From the NCBI RefSeq assembly GCF_958298935.1, contig NC_084935.1:9000001-9064000 (forward strand): a DNA stretch of 64,000 nucleotides, given 5' to 3'. This DNA comes from Phragmites australis (taxonomy: Eukaryota; Streptophyta; Magnoliopsida; Poales; Poaceae). The notes beneath the pieces were generated by a model. The model was given only the letters and a program-made list of their open reading frames with translations, made no database searches and was not told the origin of the DNA. The position numbers and the translations under genes are program-made. This document shows positions 45,871-60,189 of this stretch, one piece after another. Position 1 is the stretch's first letter, and each line of letters begins with the position of its first letter.

Positions 45871-46699
45871 ACCCTTTTGTTGCCTCCAAATTCTGCGGCC
45901 CAAAATAATGAGTGGTTCAGAATGCAATGGGCTACCATTCCATTTGTCATGTACCCACGTTTCACAAGGCCAAGAACAGCAGCAGCCGAGTATGTTTTGG
46001 TGACCCATCTTGTTCTCTTGCTGGTGACAGATACAGCGGGGGCATAGCCCTGATGAGAAGTATTGTGCAATTTGCACACTGAGATCTTTGCGATGGATTC
46101 AGCGTTGGAGCGTAGCTGATCTTGCTGTGCCCTTGTTGCCTACTCCTTTGTTGTTCTGCTCGGCCCCCAGCTCGGCAGACTTTCTTGTTCACCTTATGGG
46201 GTTGCTAATATACCATCGTCGCAGGCGGCATATACCCATGTTCTTGATCCAAGAACAGCCTTCTAGTGCTCTAAAGGCCGTTGCATTTGGTTTCCGATTC
46301 AGACGTTTCTTTCATGCTTTTTCAAAAGATCATCGAGATAGCACTCCTTTGATGTCGGCTATTTGTAAATAAATATAGCTACAGCTTAAAATATAAACAC
46401 TGTACTATTTTGACTAAGCTGAGTTTCAGTAAGACTTTGTTCTGTAGAATAGTGGCCAAGCTTACTGCATGCATTGCAGGATCATATATGCCGTACTCAA
46501 GATAATGCCAGTCGGTTTCCAGATGATTTGGAGGCGGAGAATATGAAACAGTTTTAGTAGAATAACCATTGTCATTCTAAATCTTTCAAAAAAAATATTG
46601 TGCCAAACAACATATCAAATAATTCGGAGAACGTCAAAATATATCAAGAAAACAAAGAGATACCATCGTGTCTCTGAAACAGCTTTCTAGGACTGTAAC
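45871..46699. other. Intergenic sequence, GPT to copia element
   Basis: No gene was recognised on either strand. The part next to 46700 is the flank into which the copia element inserted; on the other side (from 55607) that flank is LINE sequence. Confidence 0.45.
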
Positions 46700-46971
46700 T
46701 GTTGGTGTGATGTCGGCTAACCAATCTTGACCGAGTCTTAAGGGCGGGTTGAGTGACCCACCTATGTGCTGTGATCGGGAGCACACTCCACACCACTGAC
46801 TGGTTTCAGTCCTGAGTCGTGCAACACATCTATATAAGGGGAAGTCGGCCACCTCTCGCATGATCAGTGGATGAGACTCCAACACTTCCTAAACCTTAAA
46901 ACCGATTGCCATGTGTTCATATTGATTAGGCTAGATGATCCTCATGATTAAGATGTCTTTAATGTATAACA
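46700..46971 (+). repeat. 5' LTR (272 bp)
   Basis: Contains CTATATAAGGGG as promoter box (about 46830) and ends AATGTATAACA next to the primer site. It lacks about 160 bp that the 3' LTR has between CCAATCA and ATGCCATGTG. Confidence 0.88.
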
Positions 46972-46972
46972 A

Positions 46973-46984
46973 TGGTATCAAAGC
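46973..46984 (+). other. Primer-binding site, tRNA-iMet type
   Basis: TGGTATCAAAGC differs by one base from the TGGTATCAGAGC site used by most plant copia elements. Confidence 0.85.
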
Positions 46985-47759
46985 CTATCTAGCCTAATCA
47001 TGAACCCTAAGCCTCGGTTAATGATGATCATGCCTCAGTTTATCTCTAATTGTCATGATCTATGTTTCGGATTAGTGCTAATTAGCCTCAGATTAGATGC
47101 AATTATACCTAATTTTGCTTCGGTTCATGATTAATGTTGATGAATTATGCCTTTTGTTTCGCATTAGTCCCAAATTGCTCTCGGTTTAGGCACACATTCA
47201 TGTTTTAAAGTCGATTACTTTTACTTTAATGATGTTTATGTACATGTTTGTGTGTGCATGCTGTTTTGGGCTCAGTTTGGGGGCAAATCGAGATGGGCTG
47301 GTCTCGGACAGCATGTAGAAGGAGGTGGTTTCGGGGGAATTGCAAAATCCTATTGAAATCCCCAAAATGTTTCCCCGAAATGCCCCCTTTGAAAACCCTA
47401 GAACTCCCTAATTCGGAACCCTAAATCCCCCAATTAGAATTCTAACCCTAGATGAGGTGATGGATGCTTACCTAAATGGAGCACGCTCATGATCTCGGGC
47501 CGGCGCGCGTGATGATGGACCGCTTGCACTGATGGGCTGCTCGGGCGGGTTGCGCCACGACCGCACACTGACAGGTTGTTGGGCTGTTTGGGCTGATTAT
47601 CTCTTATCATTATTTCAGTGCATTTTCTGATGTTTATCTCTTTTGCTATATTTATGCACTCACTTAATAATGTCTATTGCCCAATATGATGCAATTACTT
47701 ATGATATTCAGGAATGTACAAACTTATTTAATGCTGGTTGACTTTTTTCTAGCCTATTA

Positions 47760-48720
47760 TGATTAAGTTTGTCTCAAATCAAAATGGATCCAACGGGAAA
47801 TTTTGATTTGTGACTATAACCAAGTTTTGAGTATTAATATAATTAATGTTGACTTTTTATGGTTGTATTTCAACTAAAGTTGTTTATAATTATGAATTAT
47901 CATAATTTATTACCCACTAATAAAACATTTATATTTCTAGGCCATTTATATTTAATGGAACCAATTTTGGGCATAAAATTTAGGCTGGCCTTTTGGATAT
48001 TTTTTAGCTATAGGCCACAAAATAATATTTAAAGTGTATTTCGGAGATAAGTTGAGATGAGATCAATTATTATGATTCTCCTGAGATATTCAATCAACTA
48101 CTTTTATGTTATCAAGAATTTTCTTATGCATTAATATTGCCCAAAATTATGAGATTAAGTTTTCCATTGCTTTCATTTTAGCATTTATTTGCTTCTCATT
48201 AATTATGATATTGTTTAATGTTTACACTTCTGCAATTAAGTAATGTTTAAATGCACATCAATTTTGATCACATAATTAATCTCTCCTCTAATTGATATAT
48301 TTTGCTTTGAGACTTAATGTGGTTATAAGTAATCTTATGGCTCATGGCTATATACTAACCAACGTTATTATGGTCATATATCATTTAATTAATTCTTAAA
48401 TTAAATAAGTTATTGAGTAGTTTTGTCTCAAGTATTTGGGTGATCATAATTGTGTAATAATTAAGTTGTCTCTGATTAAGATAGAACCAACGAGAAGTCT
48501 TAATTAGAGATTTGATGATGTTTGGGGATTATGTTGTGGCGCACGATTATATTCTAACCAACGTTGATTGTGATCATCTGACATTCCCATAGTTCCTCTA
48601 ATCAAAATGGAACCAATGAGAAGTTTTGGTTAGAGATTTATGTTGATTTAAGGATTATGTTTTTATAGATCATGGTTATATACTGATCAACTTTGTTTAT
48701 GATCTTTTGCCACATTCATT
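47760..48720. repeat. Degenerate repeats in the copia leader
   Basis: Blocks of the form (A/T)GATTAAGAT...AACCAACG(A/G)GAA followed by a TTTTGATTAGAGATTT-like stretch recur at about 47780, 48480 and 48600. Blocks with ATGGCTATATACTAACCAAC recur at about 48343, 48545 and 48680. The pattern suggests repeated duplication of a unit of about 120 bp. Confidence 0.7.
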
Positions 48721-50304
48721 AGTGAATCCAGTTATTCTTTGTTTTCTGCCAAAAGGTGATACGAAGCTGGACCGCTGATTCTTTCCTCATGTTAAGTTCT
48801 TCTTCATTTCTACCCAACGGTGAAGCGAATTGGAATTGTTAAGGTTTGTCATTAGCATGTTATTAATTTGATCAGTGGAGGTTTAATTTCATGACAAACA
48901 ATTATTCACAGATTTTGTGAATATTAATGTAATAATTAGTGATATGTTCATATTATCAATTCAACCATGAGTTCTTCGGCTGTTCCTAGTAAATTATTAT
49001 TGTTAGTAGGTAATCATTCTTGAGGTTATGTATACTGATTATGCACATAAGCATAATGATAATGATTAGCTCCCATTAGAGAAGCTGTCGGAGGGTGAAC
49101 TCCACAAGCGGGGATCCGGAAGGACCCCCTTTGAGATTCGGCGGGGGGATGATTCTGAATCTACCTCGTACGTGAAATAAATGGGAGTAAATGAGATACA
49201 GGTGGAATGGATGATCGGATGCAGGAGGAAATGAATGCTCAGGGGATTTTAGATAGGTTCGGGCCGCACGGAGCGTAATACCCTACTCTTGTGTATATGC
49301 TATAAATGCTCAGGGAATGTCTCTCTGAGGATCTGCTATGTTACAAGGATGTTTGTCTAAGTCTAGAGCTTCGTGCTCCTTGTTCTTCGTCGGCTTGTCT
49401 TCTGAGCTCGTTCGGTGTGTTCCGTCCGATCCCAATCCTCCTTCTCCGGGGAGCCCGCCCCTCCTTTATACCCGTTGGGGCGGGTAGCGTGCCCAGAAAG
49501 GATGACGCAAGTCCCAAGGCGCCATAAATAGAAAGCAACCATCATGGGCTGCAGCTTGAGGTGACAGGGAGGGTTGAAAACGCGCCCCCGTCCGGTCTTT
49601 GTCGTCATCATTCCGCTTTTCAGTGGGTGCAGCGGGCGAGCAGCCCCGCGTGCCCGCCCGGTCAGAGCGAGCCTGACACAGCAGGACGGCAGGCGTTGCG
49701 TCTCGAGCCATGCGACGTTATCCTGAGGTGCGTCGGATGACGCGCGATGGGACCCACGCATTAAATGTCCCCACGCCTCCCTGCCATACCGTGGCAGGGA
49801 CTGACAGCAGGTGTGGGGGGAGTGGTTGGAAGTAACATGCCATGCGCCCTCTTAAATGCAGCATCGGGTCTCTCACCAATTGACGCCTCACCGTTGAGCC
49901 CCTGTGGGGACCACCGGCGAAGGACTTCTCGGGCCCTCGGGAACCTGTGAGTGCTCAGAGACTACTGTTCACAGCCCCGAGCACTCTCTCCTGGATATAC
50001 CCTTTCTTGGTCCTCAGGGAATGAAAGGACAATGATGTCGCCTAGAGGGGGGGTGAATAGGTGTTTTTACAAAAATTCAACCCTTTCTACCGTTGGCCTA
50101 AACTTGCAGCGGAATATAAACTAACGAGTTTTTCACAATAGAAAAACCTAAATATGCTAGGCTCAACTAGTGCACAATCACCCTAAATAAGTGTGGAAAT
50201 TACAATCCTAAGGTGACAAAAATTACTCAATTCTAGCAAGAGATATGCAATAAAACGTAAATTGAAAAAGGCTGAAAATACTGTTTATATGCCTGAAATT
50301 ACTG

Positions 50305-50395
50305 TTCATCCGGAGTCTCCGGTGTAGTCCGGATACTCCGGTGTGTACAGGTCCGGAAACTCCGGTAAAGTCCGGATTCTCCGGTTTCTGTACAG
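50305..50395. repeat. First cluster of CCGGAGTxTCCGG palindromes
   Basis: Six or so copies of CCGGA(G/T)(T/A)CTCCGG-type short palindromes lie within 90 bp, separated by GTGTAGT/GTGTACAG spacers. Confidence 0.85.
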
Positions 50396-51067
50396 AACAG
50401 AGCCCGAAACTGAATAAAATTAATGAGTGGAGAGTTCTAGCTCAAACCAAGTGATGTCGTGTGTTCCCGGAGATGATTTCAAGTAGATTCACGAAGAACC
50501 TACACTCAAATACACACAAACAAGTATATAGAGCAATATGCACAAAGATTTGAGCAAGAACTTAAAAGTAAGGAAACAAGAGAGGAGACGTAAAGATTTG
50601 TTTCCCGAAGTTCGGATTCACCACCGTGAATCCTACGTCTCCGTTGAGGAAGCTCCAACGAGCCGGGTCTCTTTCAACCGCTTTCCTCGATCCACTCTTG
50701 ATTTCTTCCCTTGCGGAGGCGAAATCGACCTTCACAAACTTTCCCGCGGCTCACCACAAGCACGGGAGCTCACCGGCGACACCTAGCCGGCTAGGAGGCT
50801 TCACCTCCAAGAGTAACAAACGCAATCGAACTTCTTGCCGAGAACTCAAGTGCTCAAGATTGGATTTTAGCTCACTTGCACTCAATCTTCCAATCTCTCA
50901 ACCCAACTCACTTTTCTTCTCAAATCACACACTAGAATGGAGTGGGAGAGGTTCTTTTGGCTCTAAAAATGTGTTCTTTCGTGCCCCTTCCAGCAGCCCC
51001 AAAGGATGGGGTGAGTGGGGTATAAATAGCCAACTCCAAACAACTAGTCGTTACTGTTTTTGACAGA

Positions 51068-51355
51068 ACTGGCCGGAATATCCGGTGAACACCGGAGTAT
51101 CCGACCCTAAATCCAAATACAGCGTCAGAACGGTCACAGAATGTGTCAGAACTAGCCGTTACGCTCTTTTCTGGACTTTTACCGGAGTATCCGGCCTACA
51201 CCGGAGTCTCCGGTCGGCACTTAACCCAGAAAACAGCCCCGGAGACTTCCCGGAGTCTCTAGCCACTCCAGGTACCGGAGTATCCGGACTTCACCGGAGT
51301 CTCCGACCTTTCCAGGTACCGGAGAGTCCGGTCTTCACCGGAGTCTCCGAGTACA
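51068..51355. repeat. Second cluster of CCGGAGTxTCCGG palindromes
   Basis: At least nine ACCGGAGTATCCGG / ACCGGAGTCTCCG copies with short spacers, often in pairs linked by a CACC/TTCACC step. Same motif as at 50305-50395. Confidence 0.85.
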
Positions 51356-52921
51356 GCACAGCTGACCTCCGAAAAACGACGATAACTTTTGATCCCGGAG
51401 TCCGATTTCAACGATTTTGGACTCTATAGAAAGCTTATTCAGAGGGCTACACATCCCAACTGAATTCATGACCTAAAACACAAAGGATCAAATTAGGAAC
51501 ACTCCAAAACCCATTTTGGATACTTCCCCACTTTCCGCTCCGGACTCTTAACAATAAACTCTCACTTTGGGTTTGGTTGGGAACTCTTGAGCACTGAGAC
51601 GCGACAATTAGCTCACGTTGCATCCCTCTTAATAGTGCGGCATACCTATACTCAAATTCAAAGATAAAACTCGTTTGAACCACTTTGAGCATTTGAAAAC
51701 TTTCAAGTACCGCTTCTTTTTCTTTCAAACCTTGAGGGTTGCCAACTTCCATATATTCTTCACTCCATCTCTTCTTGATTCTTCATATGATTGATGTGAA
51801 TCATCCATAGCTTCACATAGCCTCGCACGGTCCATCGGCGCAAAGCCTTCACTCGCTCTTCACCACCGCCTTGGTCCTTCGGCGCCAAGCCATTTGCTTG
51901 CCCTTCACTACGGATGGTCCATTGTAGCCGAGTCTTGCTTGCCCTTCACCGTCTTACCATAGAAAACTACTTTGTATTCGACATCTTCAAGGAATTCACT
52001 TTTTCATATATGGAGTCCATTCTTGTTCTTCACTCTTGGCATATATGATTTCAATTCAACTTATGCCTTTTTATGGATCCTAACCCTAACTCACTCTCAA
52101 GCACAAAGTACATGGGTTAGTCCATAAAACTTAAATGACAATATTTATACCTTAAGTTACTTGATCTCCACAAGTAACTTATTAGCCTTCATGCATATTG
52201 TCAATCTTCATATAGAACCTAACCCCACTCATTCTTAAACACATAGCACACGGGTTAGTCCATAAAACTCTATTAACAAGTCATACCTTTAGTTACTTGA
52301 TCTCCACAAGTAACTTAGCATTCAAGCTTATTGCTAATCTTATTGAGCTTCTTCTTCTTCTTATGAGCATCACTAAAAGCTCATTTATTTAGATGCATAT
52401 TTCTCCTCCATGCATCACATCCGAGCATCACCTAGAGCTCATTCATCTTGATGTACTTTCAATCTTCCCATTCACATAGAGTTCATGCATGTCTCTTCTC
52501 CATGCATCACCTATTGAACAACCTACTAACAATCTCAACAATATTGTTAGTCCATATGTATTGTCATTAATTACCAAAACCACACATAGGGGCTAGATAC
52601 ACTTTCAGGGAACTCGGGTGCTTGGGGACCACTGTTCATGGCCCCGAGCACCCTCTCCCGGAACTGACTTCTCTTGTCATCGGGGAACTCAGGTGCTCGG
52701 GGACCATTGTTCATGGCCCCGAGCACCCTCTCCCGTAACTCGGCCTTCTCGGGTCATCGGGGAACTCGGGTACTACTGTTCATGGCCCCGAGCACTCTCT
52801 TCCGGAACTTGGTCTTCTCGGACCTCGGGGAGATAATCCCCGAGGGAGGGCGCCATGTGGCACTCTGCTGTTCGGGCCTCGGGACTCGGGGACCCCTGGT
52901 TCCCATGTCACCGACAGAAGC

Positions 52922-55171
52922 CATTATGATTAAGGCATTGATATAAATTCAATAAAATTGTAGTTTTCTAAAGACTAGTGGGAGCAAGTCAAGCAAATGC
53001 CCCTTATGATTATAAAATTTAGGATATGGAGGAGCAATCTTCTGTTAAAATTATGATTATCTGGCAATAAGGAAAAGTATTATAAAGTTTGTCAAAAGTT
53101 CTTGCCAGTACCTGATCATAAGATGCTCAAAGAATAATGAGCTCGGACACAAAGAATTATTGGAGCCTTTCTAATTCACTTCATTACGTCATTCTTTTCT
53201 ACGACAACAGTGAAGAGTGAGAAGTGAAATATAATTGTGCCCTGAATTAGTGCATTCATAAGGAAAGTTAGCGATATACTAAGATAAAGACTATATTTAT
53301 ACTGCCAATATTACCTCAGAAATATAAATGTTTTAAAGCGAAGGCTTAGAGAAGGGATATGAGACTAATGTTTGAAGCTGTTGGAAGTTTTTCATCTATA
53401 CTAAATTATGATTTAACCCTCCACCGTAATAAGCAATTTATATCCCCATTATGAGAAGTAATTTTTTTGTGTTTCTCAATGCTACAATCTTGTGAATTAT
53501 TTGGGGAGCATTAAGCATGTTGCCAACTCTATTGACTTCACTTAGAGTTTATCAAAATTATGGCATTGATGCTTATACCATATTTCGAGGGGAAGAATGG
53601 AACGTCTCATTAAGAAACCAAATATTTGGTTATGTGAGATATAAACCCCATGAACAAAATTCTTAGTCCATTAAGTATATGAAAGCATTAAAGATAATCG
53701 CACATACATTTAGTTGGTATCCCAGAAATAAATTACATTTCTAATAGGATTGTTAAACTTCCTACTATTATTTTTTCTAAGCCATACCACTGGTTTGTAG
53801 AGTTGTCAATTCTAGTGGTAGCTCTGAGGTATGGTAAACTATACTTGAGGGCAATCGAGGTTATGTTTTAATACCGAAAGTTTGAGAGACCCTAAACCCT
53901 TCGTCTCCAAAAGTTTTTCCTCCAGTTGATTCTGGAGCTTATGAATAATATGAACCTCACGTATAGATACCTTAAGTATTAACCTTAAGGCTATATTAAG
54001 ATCAGTGGAGTAAGTTTAACCTCTTAACTATTCATATAGACAATGTCTTGTTGACTATCAACAATAGGGACATTAATGTTTAAGACCCGAAGATTCATTC
54101 TCTTCTGGGCATTAAGATTATCTTGGTGATATCTCTCACGTTTTGATTATTAAAATTCACCAAGATAGGTCAAATATTGAGGGAGTTTGCTCCGATTATT
54201 GAGGGTAGTAAAAGTTTTTCTTACGCTACTGTTATCATAAACATTATACTTAAGTTTTTTATGTGCCCTCATTAATTGATGTAACCGGGATACTTGGCGG
54301 ATATTGATCCACGACTAGACCACTGGAAAATTATTAAAGATAGCTCTACATTATCCGAAGGGTGCTAATGGTTACATGCTCACACATAAGAAATCTCATA
54401 AAGATATACGCTATTCAGACGCCAATTGTGCAAGGTGTGTTGATATTAAGAAATCCACATCAAGTCAAATCTTCACCATTATAGGAGGACCTATATTGTG
54501 GAATTGCTCTAACCAATCACTTAAGGTATTATTTATGATGCAAGCTAACTTGTAGAATGTTATAAAGCTATTGGATAATAAGAAATCCACATTAGGCTAT
54601 TGTGGTATAAGAATAAGAAAATTTTCTTTTGACTTAAGATTCTATCCCAGAACTTATTATATTAGAGTGCAATTTTGCTTTGAGTAACAACATGTCAAGT
54701 GGTGCTGCCAAACACATGACATTGTGAAAGACATAATCCAGAATCAAATTATTGTTGTTCAGCTTATAAGAGTTAGGTATTTTGTTCAGCATATAAGTTT
54801 TATGTATCATAGTCTAATGATTCCCTGTTAAAGGCTTATCTCAAAATTAGTGTCGGCATAAAACTTATTGACAGTCTATACTTCTGTGACAATTTGAGAT
54901 CTCAAACTTTGATTCTAGAAACTACAAAGTTTGTTTCCACCTTTTCAATGGTGCACATAATGATAAATGAAAACAAACTACACGAAAGGATCATAAGTGT
55001 ATAAGCCATCTCTCAAATAAGTATACGTGTATATCCTATCAAGATAGAGTAATACACTATAGATGATGCGGTTCAGTGGTGTTATTATCAATTGTTATAA
55101 CATTGTATCTTGGTGTGATGTTCTATTGAGTGTGAAGCTTATATTGTTAGCATTTCGATTAAGTGAGAGAA
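52922..55171 (+). pseudogene. Copia interior with RNase H relic
   Basis: Heavily decayed sequence. Around 54400-54520 the + strand still reads YSDANCARCVDIKKSTSSQI followed by FTIIGGPILWN, close to the copia RNase H block (SDADWAG...D-x-RKSTSGY...W). Upstream, GYLADIDP-like and other fragments are not firm. Many stops and no long frame. Confidence 0.55.
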
Positions 55172-55606
55172 TGCTGGTGTGATCTCGGCTAACCAATCTT
55201 GGTTGAGTATTAAGGGCGGGTTGAGCAACCCACCTATGTGCTGCGATCGGGAGCACACTTTACGCCACACCACCGACTGCTTTCGATCCCAAGTCGTGCA
55301 ACACATCTATATAAGGGGCAATTGGTCACCTCTCGCATGATTAGTGGATGAGACTCCAACACTTCCTAAACCCTAAAACCAATCACTAAGGTGTTGCATT
55401 GACCCGAAGACTGACCACCACCGTCGATCCGTGCCAACGCCACGACCAGGGGGAACACGCCAACGCCCAATCCATGTCCCTGCTCTGCCCCAAGCACCTT
55501 GGTTGGCACGTCATTATCAAGATTGGGTTAGTCTTCCTAAATGCCATGTGTTCATGTTGATTAGGCTAGATGATCCTCATGATTAAGATGTCTTTAATGT
55601 ATAACA
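55172..55606 (+). repeat. 3' LTR (435 bp)
   Basis: Matches the 5' LTR at both ends and carries an additional stretch of about 160 bp (about 55388-55540, GC-richer, with CCAACGCC repeats). The preceding AGTGAGAGAA is a weak polypurine tract. Confidence 0.85.
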
Positions 55607-56340
55607 GGAACTACCAAGGGTACAAGTTCTTTTTTTTCTTTTTCTGGAAGTAAAGCAGTATACAGTAGCTAACTGAAGAGTGAAGGGCCGTGGCCCGTGG
55701 CTTCTGACAATCCCGATCCGTAGAGCAGTTGCAGATCCATCTCCTGCAATCTGAACCTTGATCCTGCAATAAGGATGGGGACAATTCCATATTGATGAGT
55801 TTGATTCCAACCAGCATCAGTGTGACGAGTTGTGATAGATATGAGAATTGGTGTGAGTATTGTCGGTATTATCATGAAGCTGATCAGTAAAAGCATCTAT
55901 GGCTTGATTTTTTTATCAAATTCTTTAAACAGAATAGTAGAATTGAGATAACAGAAAATCATCAATAGCTTTCCAGATGCACCAGAGCAGATTAAAAATA
56001 AACTATCTACCAGTTTTGGGTTTGAACCAGTCAAAGAAGAATATGAAAAATTATCTTAACAAGTTTTTCATTGAAACATGGAGCAGTCTGTTCTAAGAGA
56101 AATGCGACTGAAACCAAACAGATTTAGCAAAAGTACATTGAAAGAACAAGTGTTCACCATTTTCAATGTCTCCACAAATAGCACAGTTTTTAGAATATTT
56201 ATGCACACCGTTTGCACTCTTTTAGAAACTGGAAGGGAGTGAGCAATAAGATGCCAAATGAAAGTTTGAATTCTAGGATGTGTGTTCTTGGCTTTCCAAC
56301 AAGCATGGATGGGGAGACGCGGATCAACACTGACCAAGAC
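55607..56340 (-). pseudogene. LINE fragment with reverse-transcriptase zinc-binding region
   Basis: The - strand translation from 56337 gives WKAKNTHPRIQTFIWHLIAH, typical of the zf-RVT domain that follows plant LINE reverse transcriptases. It is followed, with frameshifts, by GEHLFFQC-type and LLWCIWKAIDDFL motifs, then the start of an RNase H-like part. The fragment is cut at 55606 by the copia element. Confidence 0.7.
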
Positions 56341-57886
56341 TTGGTCCTAACTCACGCGCGCTATAAAAAGGTGTCCCGGTTTCTCATAGAAGTGAGTGAA
56401 TCGACTGGGAAGACAAGACTACCCTACTAATCTACCGATCAAGAAAGCACTGCAGTGGATTGAAGGCCAACGCCGACCGCTGGCCATCGCTAGTACTGAC
56501 ATCACCCCGACGCCACCGACCTTCCTCTGCACCGACGCCCCTCCACCACAGTTGCAACAAGCAGGTGAAGGTCGTCGCACACATATTGCACCTACCATGA
56601 TTTCATCGAGTGCTTTGGGTTAGTACCACCAAATTCCGCATCTAAAGAGGTGTTCATGTATATTAGGCCTGGATTGACTAACCCTTTGATAGTACTGTGT
56701 TGGTGTATGGCCTTATAAGAACTTAGAGCTGTCCACATACCTGAGTTTGTGTGTTTTCAGCAGTAGACATCAGATTGGAAGTTTTGCTCAATGGGTACTT
56801 GCATGATGACCCAATACCTTAAGAAGCAATTACTTATTCCATCTTTTCTGTGCAGTCTGGAGCTCTCTGATTACAACTGGCATCTAGAATCTCTGTTTTT
56901 TTTAAAAAAAAAAACACCAATACAACTTGTAAACACACGTACGCACTCGCAAGATGCCTATAGAATACTAGATGTAGAGCTTAAAAATTGACGAAGTCAG
57001 CATAGATATTTCGCTATCGACGGATACATCACTTATGCTAAAAGAAAATTTCGTCTTGGTAAAACACACACGGAGCAAACATGGCGTTTGATCCATGGTG
57101 AGTAGGAGGTACAACCATGTGCACTAAATCTGCCACCTCTCTTCTTGTGATTGCAGGTGATCATGTAAATTTTTTCCTCAAATAGCCGAATATCCATGGA
57201 ATATCTAAACCTACACAGTTAATTGAGTGTTTTCTTACTTGAAGAATAATGTAGTTCCCAAGTTCATGAGCTGCTTGAATTTGTTGGAGCTCTCCAGAAT
57301 ATTGTTTGTGGGATAGTATGATGTGTGAATATTTTTTCGCTTTTGAGAGAACACAGACAGCTGTGACGAGGTTGAGCCTGAAAGCAAGAGAGTCGACCTT
57401 CTGTATCAACTTATGATCTATGCTGGTTAGTGATGGAAAGGGAATGACACAGATGAGTGGAATCGGAATCCATATCTTGTACTCTGAAAATATTCTTTAT
57501 GACCAGCCTGAGATCCGTGTCTCACAACCGAAATCTGCCTAAATACTATGGAAGCCACAGCATAAAACGAGTGACGCAATATTGTGCAATTGCTGGGCCT
57601 GACTTGGGCTACTGCGCACATATTACTCATTCAAATAACAAACTCACATTACCTCAAACCAACCTTGCCGTAAAAGAAAATATTAAACGCCTCGAAGGCA
57701 CACGATAAACAAGCTAGAGCAAAATCAAACAAGTATGGATTGAAGGCAGATTCAAGCTACAAATTTTCACTTAGCCAGAAGTCAGACATGGAATTTGGAT
57801 TACATAGCACGGTCTGCTAGTTACATTGAAATTTGACAAGCTTTAAGAACAGTAGACCCCACAACTCCAGATAGGTGATGAGCAGC
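56341..57886. other. Intergenic, no gene recognised; includes 3' end of eL42
   Basis: Some GC-richer sequence at 56450-56620, probably LINE or other repeat. The last part before 57887 must contain the 3' untranslated region of eL42 (- strand); no unambiguous poly(A) signal was chosen. Confidence 0.45.
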
Positions 57887-59743
<1,857 letters not shown>

Positions 59744-59862
59744 TTTGGCGGTGGAAGGGGGAGCTAGGGCTTCGGCGGCGTGCTCCCTATCGTAGCGAGA
59801 GATGTTGCGGCGAGTGGCGGCGGCGGGTGGGAGAGGGGTGTGGTTTTATGGTTGTGGCGTGC

Positions 59863-59909
59863 TAGGGTTTTCTCCGGGTGGGCTTCGGGCCGTGTCTCAA
59901 ATATGGGCT
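59863..59909 (-). promoter_or_regulatory. Telo-box and site II motifs of the eL42 promoter
   Basis: On the - strand AAACCCTA (59870-59863) is a telo-box. Upstream lie AGCCCA copies (59884-59879 and 59909-59904) and GGCCC (59891-59887), which are site II elements (TGGGCY on the + strand). This pairing is characteristic of growth-regulated plant ribosomal protein promoters. No TATA box is apparent. Confidence 0.75.
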
Positions 59910-59949
59910 GTCAGTTTTGCATCGAACGGCCCGAGTGTGTTGGGGGCCT

Positions 59950-60189
59950 AGCGAGGTGATTGTAGCACGGCATGTTTTAGCTTAGGACGAGCGCATGTTT
60001 GTTTGGACACGTGGCGAGTTCCGGTTAGACCAGGTGGGATGGACGGTGAAAAATGGATTTTTTTTTATAATCACCGGATTTTATTTCACATATAGGTCAA
60101 AGTATAAGGGTGGAACTCACCCCAAATTACATATTGCAGTGCCTCTAAAACTGAGTACCGTTAGTGATGGAAGATATGATTACACTTAA
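59950..60189. other. Short intergenic stretch
   Basis: Upstream flank of eL42 to the next LINE fragment; nothing recognised. Confidence 0.5.

Larger units (their letters stand above)
50022..52607 (+). mobile_element. Solo-LTR-like insertion of 2,586 bp
   Basis: Begins TGAAAGGACAATGATGTCGC and ends GATACACTTTCA, a 6-bp terminal inversion. Flanks GGGAA (50017-50021 and 52608-52612) are a perfect 5-bp target duplication, and removing the unit restores a hairpin unit of the surrounding LTR. The start with GATGTCGCCTAGAGGGGG is a very common grass repeat type. TG...CA ends with 5-bp duplication and no coding capacity fit a solo LTR. It contains clusters of CCGGAGTCTCCGG-like palindromes. Open frames such as 50538-50786 show no domain. 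Confidence 0.85.
49086..52916 (+). mobile_element. Solo LTR of the 26753-34373 family, itself interrupted
   Basis: Begins TGTCGGAGGGTGAAC and ends TGTCACCGACA, with a perfect 5-bp target duplication GAAGC (49081-49085 and 52917-52921). Without the inner insertion it is about 1,240 bp, shorter than the LTRs at 26753 and 32937 mainly because it has fewer hairpin units. No internal region is present, so it arose by LTR-LTR recombination. It lies inside the copia element. Confidence 0.93.
46700..55606 (+). mobile_element. Degenerate copia-type LTR element, host to nested insertions
   Basis: The 5' LTR (46700-46971) and 3' LTR (55172-55606) share TG(T/C)TGGTGTGAT at the start and AATGTATAACA at the end. 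A primer site TGGTATCAAAGC, close to the initiator tRNA-Met site, lies one base after the 5' LTR. Flanks GTAAC and GGAAC match in four of five bases, a probable decayed target duplication. Inside are a 3.8-kb nested insertion and about 4.4 kb of own sequence, in which only a relic of copia RNase H is readable. Stops are everywhere, so the copy is dead or was always non-autonomous. Confidence 0.85.

Noticed and set aside
46088..46372. Short + strand frame after GPT
   Set aside because: No family features and no promoter; chance.
50538..51063. Open frames starting MHKDLSKNL and MNPTSPLRK
   Set aside because: Located in the LTR-like unit; frames of this sort are often annotated as hypothetical proteins but have no domain.
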